Part shown: positions 22,758 through 33,721 of the stretch, piece after piece
How the letters are laid out: every line of letters starts with the position of its first letter
Numbering within the stretch: the first letter of the stretch is position 1
Assembly: GCF_963678635.1 (NCBI RefSeq)
Contig: NC_087062.1
Span: 51,432,028-51,492,027, forward strand
Source: Symsagittifera roscoffensis
Lineage: Eukaryota; Xenacoelomorpha; Acoela; Convolutidae
Direction: 5' to 3'
Length of the DNA: 60,000 nt
Position numbers and translations under genes: made by a program
The notes under the pieces: model-generated
Databases searched by the model: none
What the model saw: the letters and a program-made list of their open reading frames with translations, nothing else
Told to the model about the DNA's origin: nothing

Positions 22758-23520
22758 ATGTTTAATTTTCAACACTCTCAGATAACACAAAAAGAAATCG
22801 AACAATTAGCTGACCTATTATTAAAATACCCAAAAGTTTACGCAACATCTAAATTTGATGTTGGAAAACTAAACTCACCATTACATTTACCCCTAAAACC
22901 TGATGTAGTTTTCAAAAAACAACGAGCAAGTAAAGTCCCAATTCACTTGCAAGACAATGTTAACCGATTACCTGAAATACTAGAACAGTATGAAATCATC
23001 TCTCCAGTAAATGAAGAAGAACAGCCAAAAGATAACACCTTCATAAGCCAAAAGATAACACCTTCATAAACCTTCATAAGCTAAAAGATAACACCTTCAT
23101 CGTTATCATTTTAGGAAAAGGAGAATCATTAAAAATTGTTCTTTATGCAAGATACCTCAATTCACTACTTGATGAATCTAAATTTAATTGGCCTATTGAA
23201 CCAATCCAAGTAATTGTCACAAAAATAAACGGTAAAAACTTCACAACAGCAGATATGAATAGTGCATATAATCAAATGCCGCTAGATGAACAATCAAGAC
23301 GATTAAAAGAATTGGTTATTGGAAATCAACAATACGAATTCAACAGATTATTTTATGGAATTTCCATAGAACCAGCAGCATTTTCAGCATTTATGAGTAA
23401 AATTTTCAGACCACTAAAACTCAATAAAAAAGCAATCACATATTTAGACGATGTTTTTATGCAATCACAAACAAAAGATGAAATGTTGGAAGCAGCCCCA
23501 GCTTAATCACACTTTTTTCT
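22758..23520 (+). pseudogene. R2 reverse transcriptase
   Basis: Fingers region VYATSKFDVGK and ASKVPIHLQDNVNRL at 22830-22965. A 25-bp tandem triplication (AAAAGATAACACCTTCAT) at about 23025-23100 breaks the frame. Motif A is TTADMNSAYNQMPLDEQSRR (about 23240-23300), motif B RLFYGISIEPAAFSAFMSKI, and motif C YLDD followed by VFMQSQT (about 23445-23470). A deletion of about 60 bp after motif C introduces a stop. RT family features are unambiguous. Confidence 0.85.
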
Positions 23521-23539
23521 AACACGAGTAAAATTCTTT

Positions 23540-24320
23540 GATTATATTATAGAAAGAAACACTCTAACTTCATTAAAATCTCGCGCTGATGCAATCCAAA
23601 AACTCCAACCACCTTCAAATAAGAAGAAAATACAAGAATTTCTTGGAATGTTAAACTTCTTAAGTAAAAACGTATACAAAAATGCAGCTACACTTAAGAC
23701 CATTTTACAACAACCTTAGAAAGCAGAATAATTTTGAATGGACAACAGAACATCAGAAACGATTTAAAGAGATAAAAACTCTGATTACTCAGCAATTATC
23801 AAACACTATTCCAGAACCCAATCAACCTTTTTATGCCATGTGCGACGCCTCCAAATTTGGCATCGGGGCAGCATTATTACAATCTTACAATGGAACAAAT
23901 AAAATGAACTTCATTTCAGCAAACTTCAGGCTATTCACACAAGCTGAACTTAGACTCTCTACCCTTATGAGAGAATGCACAGCGATATTATATACACTTA
24001 TAGAATATGAATGTTTAATACTTGGATACAAACAACCAGCAGTTTTATTAACAGACCATAAACCAATAATTTTTCTCTTTACACAAACCCAAACTGCAGA
24101 GTTTACAGATTTCAACTAAATTTCTTGAAATTTCTAAACTTACATAAAGTTTGGACAGCAGGAAAAAACCTCGCACTACCCGATACTCTCAGTAGAAATA
24201 CACCACCTGAATTATTAACACGAAAAACAACAGTTGAAATACTACAAAAAAAAAATTTTCCCTTGCAAAAGATGAAACATCACCAAGATTACAATGCAAA
24301 TATGCAGTAAAAATTGATAT
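23540..24320 (+). pseudogene. R2 RNase H and connection
   Basis: KIQEFLGMLNFLSK (23630-23670) is the typical end of the gypsy RT connection. RNase H follows: FYAMCDASKFGIGAALLQS has the first catalytic Asp, LRLSTLMRECTAILYTLIEY the Glu, and LLTDHKPI the second Asp, at 23830-24070. A frame change at about 24115 separates VWTAGKNLALPDTLSRN. Ty3/gypsy-type RNase H. Confidence 0.8.
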
Positions 24321-24329
24321 AAAGCAATC

Positions 24330-26120
24330 ACAAATATTAATCTACAACATTAATTTACCACTATATCTGGACTGCCAAAACAATCATTACAAAGTAGATT
24401 TACTAGGAAAATCTACATTCAAACCGATATCATACTCTTCATGGATAAAAAACAACACACAACAGAAACCAGTCAAATAGAAATTATATAAAAAGGATCT
24501 ATTCCCTTTAATAGAAAAAGAAAATCTCACTGATGATATAAATTTATCAGGCCCACCAAAAAATGATTCAAAATAAACAATCAACCATGTTTTGAACCTT
24601 CATGACCCACTAGATACAATACCTCTATTAAAAATAGAAGTTGAAAATTTTTTCTCCCAATAACAGAAAAAATAACACTCGAATTGTTACACCAACATCC
24701 AAACCTTGACCTAGTCATTAGACAATTAAAATCTTGGCACAAATACAAAACCAAGCCACTTAAAGCCGATACAACCATACTAGAAAACAAAACCCTTCTT
24801 AGATACTTCAGAAAATATAACAACACTTCTATCAATGAAAACACAGATATCCTAGAATAACAATCACCTAATATCAAAGTACCCTGCTTACCTTTAAGTA
24901 TGATGCTTATAGTTTTTCATACTTATCACTCTTTACACACTAAAAAACACTCAGGAGCTGGAAAAAACACATACTCAAATTTCATACAAAATTTTTATTT
25001 CTCAAAAGCACCAATTTAGATAAAAATATTAAGCAACGATTGCATAAGATGTCAGTTAAATAATCCAATAATCCATACCCAAACTAAAAACAAACCGCAA
25101 AAAAAAGATTTTAAAGCACAAAATTTTTATTTCAATCACAGAATTTCTTTCGATACAAAAGGACCAATATCACCATCCTCAGAACGAAACTCATATATAA
25201 CGGTCATTTTAGATGCATTCCCACACTACGTAGCACTTAACCCAGTACCTCATTGTAACGATTATTATGCATATACAACATTTTATGAACACTAGATAGC
25301 ACAATTCGGTTTACCCGAAATCCTTGTTACAGACAATGGCACTGAATTCATAAATAACGACATCATTACACTATGCCACTTATATAACATTAAACACAAA
25401 CCACGTACATCTCACGCACCTTGGACTAATATATTAGTCGAAGGCATGAACCGTTCACTAGATGAGTATCTTAGATGTATCATTAACGGAAATGACACAC
25501 GATTTACTGAATGGACAACAGATGTAAAACTATTCCCATTATCTTATAATTCACAAATCACAACAATCTTAGGACTATCACCCTATGAAATGACTTTCAA
25601 CCAAAAACCACGGAAACCAATAATGTTCACAGCAAACTCTTCAAAAAATGCACAAGGTTATTGCCAACCCACTAAAGAATCAATATGTTACAATCTACCA
25701 CTACATACCCTCGATGAAGATCATTTTTATCATCAACAAATTTTAAAATTAGCTTCTGGTACACACGCCGAAAGGATTTTAAACAGAGATAAAAAAAAAT
25801 TTACCAGAAATCAACAAAAAAAATTTTACAAAGACAAAATATTAATTCCCATATAAATTTCACGATTTACCCCAGCTAGAAATTTAAAAATCGGAACATA
25901 TGTTTTAATTGCAAACTTTACAACACAAAAAAGAATTTCTAAAAATTACAACCACTCCGAAAAGGACCGTATCAAATAGTTGATGAACTCACTGATGTGA
26001 CATACAAACTTACAAACTTAAACAGAAGAGAAAGCGTTCAAGATCGACACAATCTTTTACTTGATTACCCGAAAGAGTACGCAATTCGAGAACTTACTCA
26101 ATTATACCCTTTTACAGGAC
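24330..26120 (+). pseudogene. R2 integrase
   Basis: The zinc-binding domain is degenerate (HSLHTKKHSGAGKNTYSNFI, then DCIRCQLN). Catalytic core: first Asp in SFDTKGPIS (GAT 25152-25154), second in VTDNGTEF (GAC 25332-25334), Glu in LVEGMNRSL (GAA 25440-25442). All three D-D-E codons survive although stops interrupt the reading (for example near 25018). The C-terminal domain has KGPYQIVDELTDVTYKLTN and QDRHNLLLDYPKEYAIREL near 25960-26090. Confidence 0.8.
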
Positions 26121-26700
26121 TTTAAAATATTCAAAATAGCTCAGAACAAACTCAAAATCAAACCACTTATATGCACCTCATCCAAAAACAATTAGATAAA
26201 AAGGACAAAGAAATTCCCAAAAAAATATCAAAAAACGTAGACAACAAAAAGACACCTCAAACAGAAAGATAAAACTAAAAATTAGAAGAAAAAATTATAC
26301 CACAAGATCACAAAGAAAAAAATCTCCAAACAGACAACCATGGCGACTTCGTAATCAGCCACCAAACAATACAAACATTCATCCCACAATCTAAAAATTT
26401 AAAGAAAATTGAATTTCAAAAACCACTTTAAATTAATTAACATTTTTACCTTCTGAAGGTATTTTCATGGAGCGAACATTTTCTCAAAATTCATGCTGAA
26501 AAGCACTTGAACAAACTAGTTCAAATTCAGCCAATAAGAAGCTTTTCCGAATCATCGCCTCATTTTTAAGACGACTTCTCTTGCCGACAAACAACCACCT
26601 TCAAGCTAATCTCTAACTATAATTATACATCCAATGGCTACATCTCACTCAACCACTGACGAAAATTCATGTCCCAGTAAAATTTCAAAAAAATACAGAA
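26120..26700 (+). promoter_or_regulatory. R2 pol tail and pol-env spacer with conserved CCAAT block (26516-26538)
   Basis: A Lys-rich remnant of the pol C-terminal tail ends near 26430 (TFIPQSKNLKKIEFQKPL then stop, also present in R3). The following spacer has no ORF. Within it a block of about 23 nt starting CTAGTTCA and containing TCAGCCAATA is nearly identical to R3 56191-56213, while the flanks have diverged. The CCAAT box and position suggest an internal promoter or enhancer for the downstream genes. Confidence 0.4.
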
Positions 26701-26704
26701 AACA

Positions 26705-26930
26705 TTGGTGGAAAGTACACGTTTACAAGAATTATCACTCATGAACAAAACTCATTTTGGCGCAATCCACTATGACATACACTTAGACATGAAATTAGAC
26801 TACACAATAAACAGAATCTTTCAAGAAATGTCTTTGACAAAACTTGAAACACTTCATCAATTATGCGAACTTGAACGCACGCAAATTTTACAATCAATTG
26901 CACTATCAGTACTTAAAATCCCTTATGCAT
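26705..26930 (+). pseudogene. R2 env, central fragment
   Basis: Reads STRLQELSLMNKTHFGAIHY, then MKLDYTINRIFQEMSL and LHQLCELERTQILQSIALSV. It matches R3 env at 59450-59660. Everything between the pol tail and this point (membrane ORFs, the ATG-less ORF and the env N-terminal half) is deleted from R2; the junction lies at about 26700. Reading is interrupted at 26930 by foreign DNA. Confidence 0.75.
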
Positions 26931-27290
26931 CCCAGAATTTTTTTGGCCCAGTGAGTTTTATGGCCATATCGGCTGGTCAAAACCTACGGAGCGTGTACAG
27001 GATGTCTTAGATGACCATCTATGGCATGATAGCCGCTCACTCAACGTTAGTGGCATATGGTGGAATACCAGCCAGGATACTGATAGATGCTTTTAGCCTA
27101 ATTGTTGTGATAAACTTATTAAATAGGTAAGTATTCAAATCTATTTGATAAATTTTGTTTGAATGCACTCTGCGACAGCAGAGAGCACCCCATTTTTTGA
27201 AAAAAGCAAGAAAAAAAATTGCACGAAGTTAAAAGTTAGCTTTTAGGTCAATTTTCTTCCAAAATGGCTGAATTTGCAAACTTTACAGGA
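26931..27290. other. About 360-bp unrelated insertion within R2 env
   Basis: This sequence is absent from R3 env and less A-rich than its surroundings. One plus-strand frame is open from about 26931 to 27095 and reads GHIGWSKPTERVQDVLDDHL and SLNVSGIWWNTSQDTDR. A GGTAAGTATT donor-like sequence lies near 27126. I cannot identify it; it could be a captured host exon or another element. Target duplications are not evident. A 33-bp duplication (TTATTGACTCCGAAG at 27296 and 27329) lies at its right edge. Confidence 0.5.
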
Positions 27291-27295
27291 TGTCT

Positions 27296-28253
27296 TATTG
27301 ACTCCGAAGACATACAATACTTCTCCCTTATTGACTCCGAAGAAAATATATTTTGGTAATACACTTGTATCAAAAAAGTATCAGCTTTCTATATTTTTGA
27401 AGATAAAAGATGCTATAAAAGAATCCCAATATTCGACAAAAATTAAAAACATTTTGTTGATACACTCTCCCGCACAACTTATTTTTGGGATACAGCAGTC
27501 CCATGTGGATCAGAAAGTAGCCACAATGTAATATAATTAAACCCTGACAAAGATAAATAGTCTTCTCACACCTTATCCTACACTCATGCAACCACTCAAA
27601 AAATTTTCACCCGAAAGCATTAGAGCTATTGCCCGCAACCAAAATATTGAATTACAATCAATCGGCAAATACTCCAAACCCGACATCCAATATCACATTT
27701 CTACACAAAAATTTCAAGAATTACTCACAAAAATGGATACAATACAACGACAATCCATAGATCAAAACCTACGCAAACTTGCAGAAACAGCAGGCTTTTC
27801 AGACATATACGCACAAGACTATAGCGGATATTTTCAAGATATAAAAGATTACATTTACTTAAATGGCGAAAAATACAGACCACAAGATATATCACCGATA
27901 AATGTTTTAAGTTTTGTAAATCTAAAACACGAACTTCTTGCCTTTCTAGGATGGTCCTACTACATCTTAGAAAGATTGACTATATTATACGCAATATTTA
28001 ATTTTCTTGGATTTCTTTTCTCTCTTTTAAAAGGAATCTACAATACATGCGCAACACACACACAAGTAAACAAACAAGCAAGAGTAGCACGCATACTTTT
28101 TGCAGGATTTTTGGAATATTCTCAACATCAATCATTACAATTCTTTTAGACGCTCAAATAAAAGAATACAATACCATGTTATCAACAACACCATACACGT
28201 ATGACGAATCACGAAACGATACGTATACAGCGCCAACAGCACCACAATTGTAA
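27296..28253 (+). pseudogene. R2 env, C-terminal half with transmembrane anchor
   Basis: Resumes the glycoprotein with FEDKRCYKRIPIF and AVPCGSES-type sequence in broken frames. An open stretch at 27586-28149 (187 codons) follows, containing FSPESIRAIARNQNIELQSI, KLAETAGFSDIYAQDY and a hydrophobic anchor LLAFLGWSYYILERLTILYA followed by IFNFLGFLFSLLKG. The cytoplasmic tail continues in another frame to 28253. This is the only view in the window of the env C-terminus, since R3 env runs off the edge. Confidence 0.75.
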
Positions 28254-28470
28254 AACCTAAAACATAACCATCCCCTATCATTGGTGCCGCGAAATTTCGG
28301 AAAAAAACTGCCCTAACAGACCGCATAACTTTGAGATCTAATTATCCACAAAGCCCAATTCAACACATAATAACCCAACAACCCAACACAGAAGACACAT
28401 ACGACTAAATTATAGAACAACCACATACCACTATTTTTTGTTCTCAGAACAACCATCTTTTCAGCCCACG

Positions 28471-29902
28471 ATGAGCCACCAAGTTGGAACCTCCATCGAT
28501 CAATTTCCAACCCAGCCAACCTCCAGAACAACCTCCCCATCATCCCACTTTCTGCCTTCCCCCCACTTCAATCACCTCATCATAACACTTCATCGAGCAT
28601 GGAATCAGATACTAATTCCAACAGTATATAACACTATCTCCCAGTTCAACAACTCCGATATCGAAACACCCGACAAATTTGCCAACTCTGAACCCAGTCC
28701 ATCTACGTTTTCCCAACCTCCCTTTCAATCTATCCATTCCCAAGTCAAAATTGAACCCCCTTCCCCTCCCTCTCCCATTTCATATGTTACACCCACATAT
28801 TCCCCTCTAACCAGTGAACCATCCGATAACAACGACCAAGATTACACACAAATATCACATGAACTTCATAACTTCATAACACTACAACAACAATTACAAC
28901 ACCCTCAAACACTAACTATTCACCAACTGTCACAATCTATAACATCATCCAACCCATCAACCTCAACCCCCTCTTCAAATTATACACCTTCCCAAAACCC
29001 GACTTCGTCATCAACCTCATCCTCTAGTACAAACCACGCTTACCGAACCTTTAAAAGAAAATTCGCAAATACTCCATTCCCATCTAATCCAGGAACAACC
29101 AAATCAATTGTCAATCATCCACTTCACACTAATACCAAAGAATTCCTCCAAATATGTCTACCCTTTTCCCCCAATATACGTACTTCCATTCAGACCCCAA
29201 TTATGAGAAACCCAATTATGTAAATGAGCATGTAAAATACCCTACACTTCCATGGACATCTAATTATCACTTTACTAATCCACTATCACTGCCATTATAT
29301 AATACCCCATATGATAAAAAAAGTGTGCAGCACCCAACTTTATCTTCTGAAAACAGTATTAACCCAAAACAATTTACGCAAATAGGATACAGACAATCAC
29401 TAACCAAATTCATTGCACCTAAAGCTAATGATTATTCTATCGATTATTACACTCTCAAAACACCAGCACGACAACCTCACCATTGATATCAAAACATTAA
29501 CTCTAAATACACATCACCACTTTTTCTTATGTTCACCTATTGTAGGCACCCTTACAAGGCACCCTCCGAAATTATGATCCCATCACCCAGATAATTATCT
29601 TCTGTCCCTAACCAAACTCCTAAATGTAGACAAATCCCGCCCACTAATTATCCCTCATGAATTCCTCCAGCACGTTGAAGTCTCAATCCTAGAGTTCATA
29701 TATAACACTCGCTATATAACCTTATTCAAAACACACCGTATGAACAATCACCTCACACGAAGAGCACAACATCATTAAAGCACTCGAATTGCTTTGGCTA
29801 CTTCTGCAAACTAAATACATCATTCGTTTGCTAGCTAAACTACTAACCTCATCTGATATCATCCACGATGTTTTTCCCCATGGCTTCTTCACCGACGATT
29901 AG
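28471..29902 (+). pseudogene. Post-env ORF of R2 (Ser/Pro/Thr-rich protein, frameshifted)
   Basis: The first ATG, at 28471 (MSHQVGTSIDQF), opens a frame to 29223 (about 250 codons) rich in Ser, Pro, Thr and Gln, with VKIEPPSPPSPISY and NHAYRTFKRKFANT. Another frame continues at 29154-29486. A third coherent stretch near 29590-29900 has LLSLTKLLNVDKSRPLI, HVEVSILEFIYNTRYITLF and ends FPHGFFTDD. These look like one protein split by frameshifts. It lies downstream of env, where complex retroviruses keep regulatory genes. No homologue recognised. The frame beyond 29902 may be altered by a candidate intron. Confidence 0.45.
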
Positions 29903-29982
29903 GTAATGTGAATTCAATTATTTACTAATAAATTCAAACAACACTAACAATTCTTATTCAATGTTTTCCTTTTTCTTCATAG
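29903..29982 (+). other. Candidate 80-nt spliceosomal intron in R2 3' region
   Basis: Donor AG|GTAATG at 29903, branch-like TACTAATA and ACTAAC, a pyrimidine tract TTTTCCTTTTTCTTCAT and acceptor AG at 29981-29982. All elements are well placed for a short invertebrate intron. It begins at the stop of the post-env reading frame, so splicing would bypass that stop. No transcript evidence. Confidence 0.35.
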
Positions 29983-30071
29983 GCAAAATCATCAACCATT
30001 CACAAAGCAAAAACAAAAAAACAGAAACATTTTACCAATTCATAAAATTCTATTAGCCTATTCAATAATTG

Positions 30072-30250
30072 AAGCAGTAAAATTATCCCATACAAAGCAG
30101 TAAATTGATATATCAATTCTTTTCCCAATACAGTAAATATTCATACATTTGAAATTAAATTAATAATTTCAACATCCGAATCAAGCAGTAAATTTCATAA
30201 TTTTAATGTAGTAAATTATTAAAAATTGTTCATAAACTGCAGAAAGCAGT
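30072..30250 (+). repeat. AGCAGTAAA motif cluster in R2 3' region
   Basis: Six related motifs in about 175 bp: AGCAGTAAA near 30073, 30096 and 30184, CAGTAAA near 30131, TAGTAAA near 30209 and AGCAGTA near 30245. The surrounding 29983-31475 shows no ORF of note. The cluster could be a protein-binding array in the 3' untranslated or U3-proximal region. Confidence 0.35.
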
Positions 30251-30259
30251 ACCATTCTT

Positions 30260-31475
30260 TTCCGAGACGCTTCTTCACTCGCCCATAAATTCTATCCAAA
30301 TTCGCACTGCTCGCTCACAAAGAATTGTTTAAAATAATGAATTTAAGTTTCAACTTTCACTGATAACAACTCTAACAAGCTTTAACACGTTTCAAACTTT
30401 CCTTCAAGCTGGTTGGAAAGGATTTATATAATAATTTAGACTAACCAACTCAAGCTTACTAAACACCAAAAACCACAACCTAACAGCATGACTAAGAAAA
30501 GAAAACCCACGGTACCCAAACTGGATTAACACCAGCTTAGAACTAGGAAAGTTATTCTTTTGAAACTTTTTTTAAGTCTGAACACAAAAGAACCAAACAC
30601 CAAACGCCGAAAGAAAAACCCAAAACAAACAATTTGATTTTTGAGAAAAAGAAAAAAGACTTAACTAAGACAACAAAAAAAAACACCAATAATGAAAAAA
30701 GCATGAAAGGTTGAACTTAAACAGGACCCTCCAAAACGAGAGCATGAAATTATACCCTCACTTCTGGCCTAACCCACCAGAATAGAACGCCCTGAGCATG
30801 CTCTATAGCCGGCCTCACCCATCCTGCTACATCCACGCTTTGTGACACCCACAACACTTTTTTTGACGGGAGTAACTCAAGTGTGAGTAGCTCTTAAAAA
30901 TAACCGAACTAAATAATGACGCTTTGGCGATAAAAACTAATACAAGATCATGACTAAAAAACAAGATTAACAAAGATTTTTACATGTAAAAATATTACAA
31001 AGCAAAATATAGATAATATGAAGCCCAAAGACGAGCAGCGAGGAAGTTGACAACCCAATCACAGTCCAATTACGGATTGGCAAACCCACCTGACAAGCTG
31101 CCTACAATCACTACACTCAATAATTTTGAAGTACGATTTGGCATCGCAGCAAAAGAAATCTATTGCAACAGAACAATGGACATCTCGATGTTCAAGTATA
31201 CGTACAGATCCAAGTTACCAGGCACTGCAACCAAAGTCGAACTACATGCCGTTCCCAAACGAGATTGAGAATAGCAATGTTCCTATCAACCAGATCAACA
31301 CTCATCACAACTGATCAAAAATCATGATACGATCTCCCGAAACGATTGTGATGACAACTCTTCTTCCAGACCAGAAAAAAAAATATGCTCGCAACCTCTA
31401 AAGAAAAACACCACCATCCATCCTCCACTACAATAAGAACAGTGAAAAACTAAAACTCTCTAAAACCCGGACGGG
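30260..31475 (+). other. R2 3' untranslated region without recognisable genes
   Basis: About 1.2 kb with no supported coding sequence. It includes a TATA-like TTATATAAT near 30426, a locally less AT-rich stretch at 30740-30870 with the palindrome GAGCATGCTC, and a short GGACGGG run directly before the LTR that could serve as a weak polypurine tract. Nothing else is recognised. Confidence 0.4.
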
Positions 31476-31854
31476 TGGAACCAGATCTAAACTAGTATTT
31501 ATCATTGGTTACTATTATGATATTTTATCTCCATAAAATATTAAATACTAACCAATCATACTACATCAAACTAACAACCTATTTATTTGTAAAGTGTTGA
31601 AACTATTTGTAGTTTCAACACCAGAACAATTTGAATTAAATTTAGAATACAGTTGTTCTCATTCTGGAACTAACTCGCCCAAACCGGTGTACACTAGATC
31701 TATTGAGACTAGAATATATAAGAGTAAGATTAAGATCGGCATTAGACTAAGAAGTTGCATGAGTCTATCCGGCCGAAAATAAGATAGCGTGACGAGCAGA
31801 CGGTGTACCCTATCTGAAAATACTCTATGAGTGCAGTACAAGATACATAACTCA
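31476..31854 (+). repeat. R2 3' LTR (379 bp)
   Basis: Starts TGGAACC and ends ACTCA, fitting TG...CA. It aligns along its whole length with the R3 5' LTR (46021-46430). Contents: a long imperfect hairpin (31504-31556), a 26-nt palindrome (31595-31620) and a TATA box TATATAAG at 31715-31722. A conserved block GAAGTTGCATGAGTCTATCC and the GATAGCGTGACGAGCAGACG region follow. The right flank is Polinton sequence. Confidence 0.8.
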
Positions 31855-32215
31855 TTTTCATCAACTTGACCGCGCTGTTCATCACAATTTAAAATGGTAA
31901 GGAGCAGAAAAAAGCCAAATATTGCAAAGAAAAGACTGTTACGCAAAAATTCAAACGTCACTATTTATATTCTAACCAGAAACCAGCTTCCACACAAACT
32001 ATTGGTTCAGCTTTTCTAGAAAGAATTCGTAAAGTACAAAACTCAAAATACGAACATGATTTGTTAAAAATGATTGACTGCTTTATTGATGGTTATGGAT
32101 TTGTAAATAGTTATCATGTCATTTTTTTAATAAAAAAACTTTTGCTAATCCATCTATTTTCTCTCATGTTTACAAAAATACCAACATTTTAAAAAAAAAC
32201 AACTCACCGTTACTA
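31855..32215 (+). pseudogene. 3' fragment of the unknown plus-strand Polinton ORF
   Basis: Matches 9390-9730 of copy A: the CAACTTGACCGCGCTGTTCA stretch, then KRLLRKNSNVTIY-type basic sequence and a noncoding tail. It joins R2's LTR on the left and the ATPase of copy B on the right. Because this piece lies upstream of polB in an intact Polinton, the flanks of R2 are not from one undisturbed insertion site. Confidence 0.6.
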
Positions 32216-32400
32216 AGAAATTTGCAAAACTCAAAATATGAACATGATTTGTTGAAATAATTGATTTTTTTTTTGATGGTTATGGATTTGTAATTAGTGA
32301 GGATGTCAATTTTTTAATCAAAAACTTTTGATAATCCATCTATTTTCTCTCATGTTTACAAAATTACCAAAATTTTCAAAAAGAAAAACAACTCACAATC
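32050..32400. repeat. About 170-bp tandem duplication
   Basis: The segment from ACGAACATGATTTGTT to the AAACAACTCAC end is present at about 32050-32215 and again, with substitutions and small indels, at about 32226-32400. Both carry GATGGTTATGGATTTGTAA. No gene. Confidence 0.6.
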
Positions 32401-32402
32401 TC

Positions 32403-32990
32403 TCGGCGACTTCAACAAGACTTTGTGTGTATTTTGTAACTCTACATCTCTTCCCAATTTGCTTTGATGAAATAAACTGTGTTTGATGTATATTGTATTC
32501 AGACTCCTGTGTCTTCCAGCAGTGGCAAATTTTTTACAAATTGTTTAGAGTTTGAAATTTCTTTACAAGAATCATCAAATACAAGCAGATACTTAGTTCA
32601 GTTTTTTGGAAGATTTTCGATCAAGTCAAAATCTACTCCTTGGACAAAATTAAGTTTTTTTCTTTGCATTTGACTATAAAGAGAATGATAAGGATGGCAA
32701 ATTTAAAAGTTTTTGTCAAATGCTGGTTGAAAAGTATCAATTTTCAACCAATCAAAAATAAAATGAGATTTTTCAGTTCCACTTGGACCAACTAAGGAAA
32801 TAAAAACTCGTTCTTTGGTAGATACTGTTTTTTCATAACTTTGAGAAATGTAGAATATACATGCTGTGCTTGATAAGATAGCTACCCAAACTGTCGTTTC
32901 TTCACATGTTGTGGATAACATAATTCAAACGATTGCACATATTAGCATCAAAATTATAATAAAAAGTTGGCACAGAAAAACTAAAACAGA
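32403..32990 (-). pseudogene. Polinton packaging ATPase, copy B
   Basis: N-terminal TTCEETTVWVAILSST, then a Walker A region VGPSGTEKSHFIFDWLK at about 32795-32745, where the usual Gly before Lys-Ser is Glu. Next are FQPAFDK, a Walker B-type LLVFDDSCKEI near 32600-32560, and broken remnants of the HNLFHQS region. The C-terminal part beyond SPRD is absent, cut at 32403 where the small duplication begins. A32/FtsK-like family by comparison with copy A. Confidence 0.75.
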
Positions 32991-33159
32991 ACTATTACAT
33001 GTACGTCCAAACAATTTCCATGATTTTCTTTCTTGATTTTTTTCATCACAAACAAAATTTACTGAATTTACGGGCTTGTCACATTGATCGACCAATTTAA
33101 ATCTAGAGAGAAAAAGTTGACAAGGACATTTAATTAAAATTTAAAAAAGGTAGTACATT

Positions 33160-33560
33160 AAGATAAATATGATTCATAGTTTGTTAAAAAAAGATCAAGT
33201 CCATGTTCCGTATGCAAATGCTTTTCTTTCTGCACAGTGAAGAGTTTTTGCATGATGAAATGGGTATCTGCTACACCTCCTGAAAACAATCTTTGAAAAC
33301 CAAATACTGAAGTTCTGGGCAAGCGTAGTCATCCAAATTAACAATCTTTGTTTCCAAAAATTCTGACAGTATCTTTCTTTTTATAACCTTTTGCAAAAAA
33401 ATCTGTTTCCGTGTTTTCTAGAATTCTCAAAATTTTTTCAAGTTCATTATATCTTTCTTAACCGCTGCTCCAACTGATTCCATGAAAATGTTTTGTACAC
33501 CAAGAAGATTATGTTATTGTATTGAATTTCTTGGGAGGAAGAAAGAAATATCCAACAGTT
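33160..33560 (-). pseudogene. Unknown Cys/His-rich Polinton protein, copy B
   Basis: Carries KDGQTVGYFFLPPKK (about 33580-33535) and, in broken frames, LEKILRILENTETDFF and HCAEKKHLHT-type sequence near 33240. These align with 6955-7440. There are at least three frameshifts. The conserved blocks in two diverged copies support a gene, but the function is unknown. Confidence 0.4.
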
Positions 33561-33721
33561 TGTCCATCCTTATAAACTTCTAACTCTACAATTGTTTTCA
33601 ATACATTCAATATCCAAAACAACCAGACTCATTCTGTTAACTGTTTTCTCTGGAGTTTTTTTTTGTTAAAATGATTAACAATCGAACATTGCATATACTG
33701 ATGAAGCAAATATTTTGACAT

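Larger units (their letters stand above)
18612..31854 (+). mobile_element. R2: 5'-truncated env-bearing Ty3/gypsy-like retroelement
   Basis: Starts with the same 10-nt piece as R1 (ACGACTTCGT), then jumps to the gag N-terminal domain (CAAAATTTAATTGC), a deletion of about 440 bp relative to R1. Gene order is gag, protease, RT, RNase H, integrase, a noncoding spacer, partial env, a post-env ORF, a long 3' region and a 3' LTR at 31476-31854. The right flank returns to Polinton sequence. All genes are broken, but all family blocks can be followed against R3. Confidence 0.85.

Noticed and set aside
28281-28300. TGGTGCCGCGAAATTTCGG as a second primer-binding site
   Set aside because: It lies between env and the post-env ORF without an adjacent LTR. 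The TGG start there is probably chance.
30740-30870. tRNA or ribozyme in the less AT-rich stretch
   Set aside because: No cloverleaf or hammerhead core could be traced by eye, only a short GAGCATGCTC palindrome.
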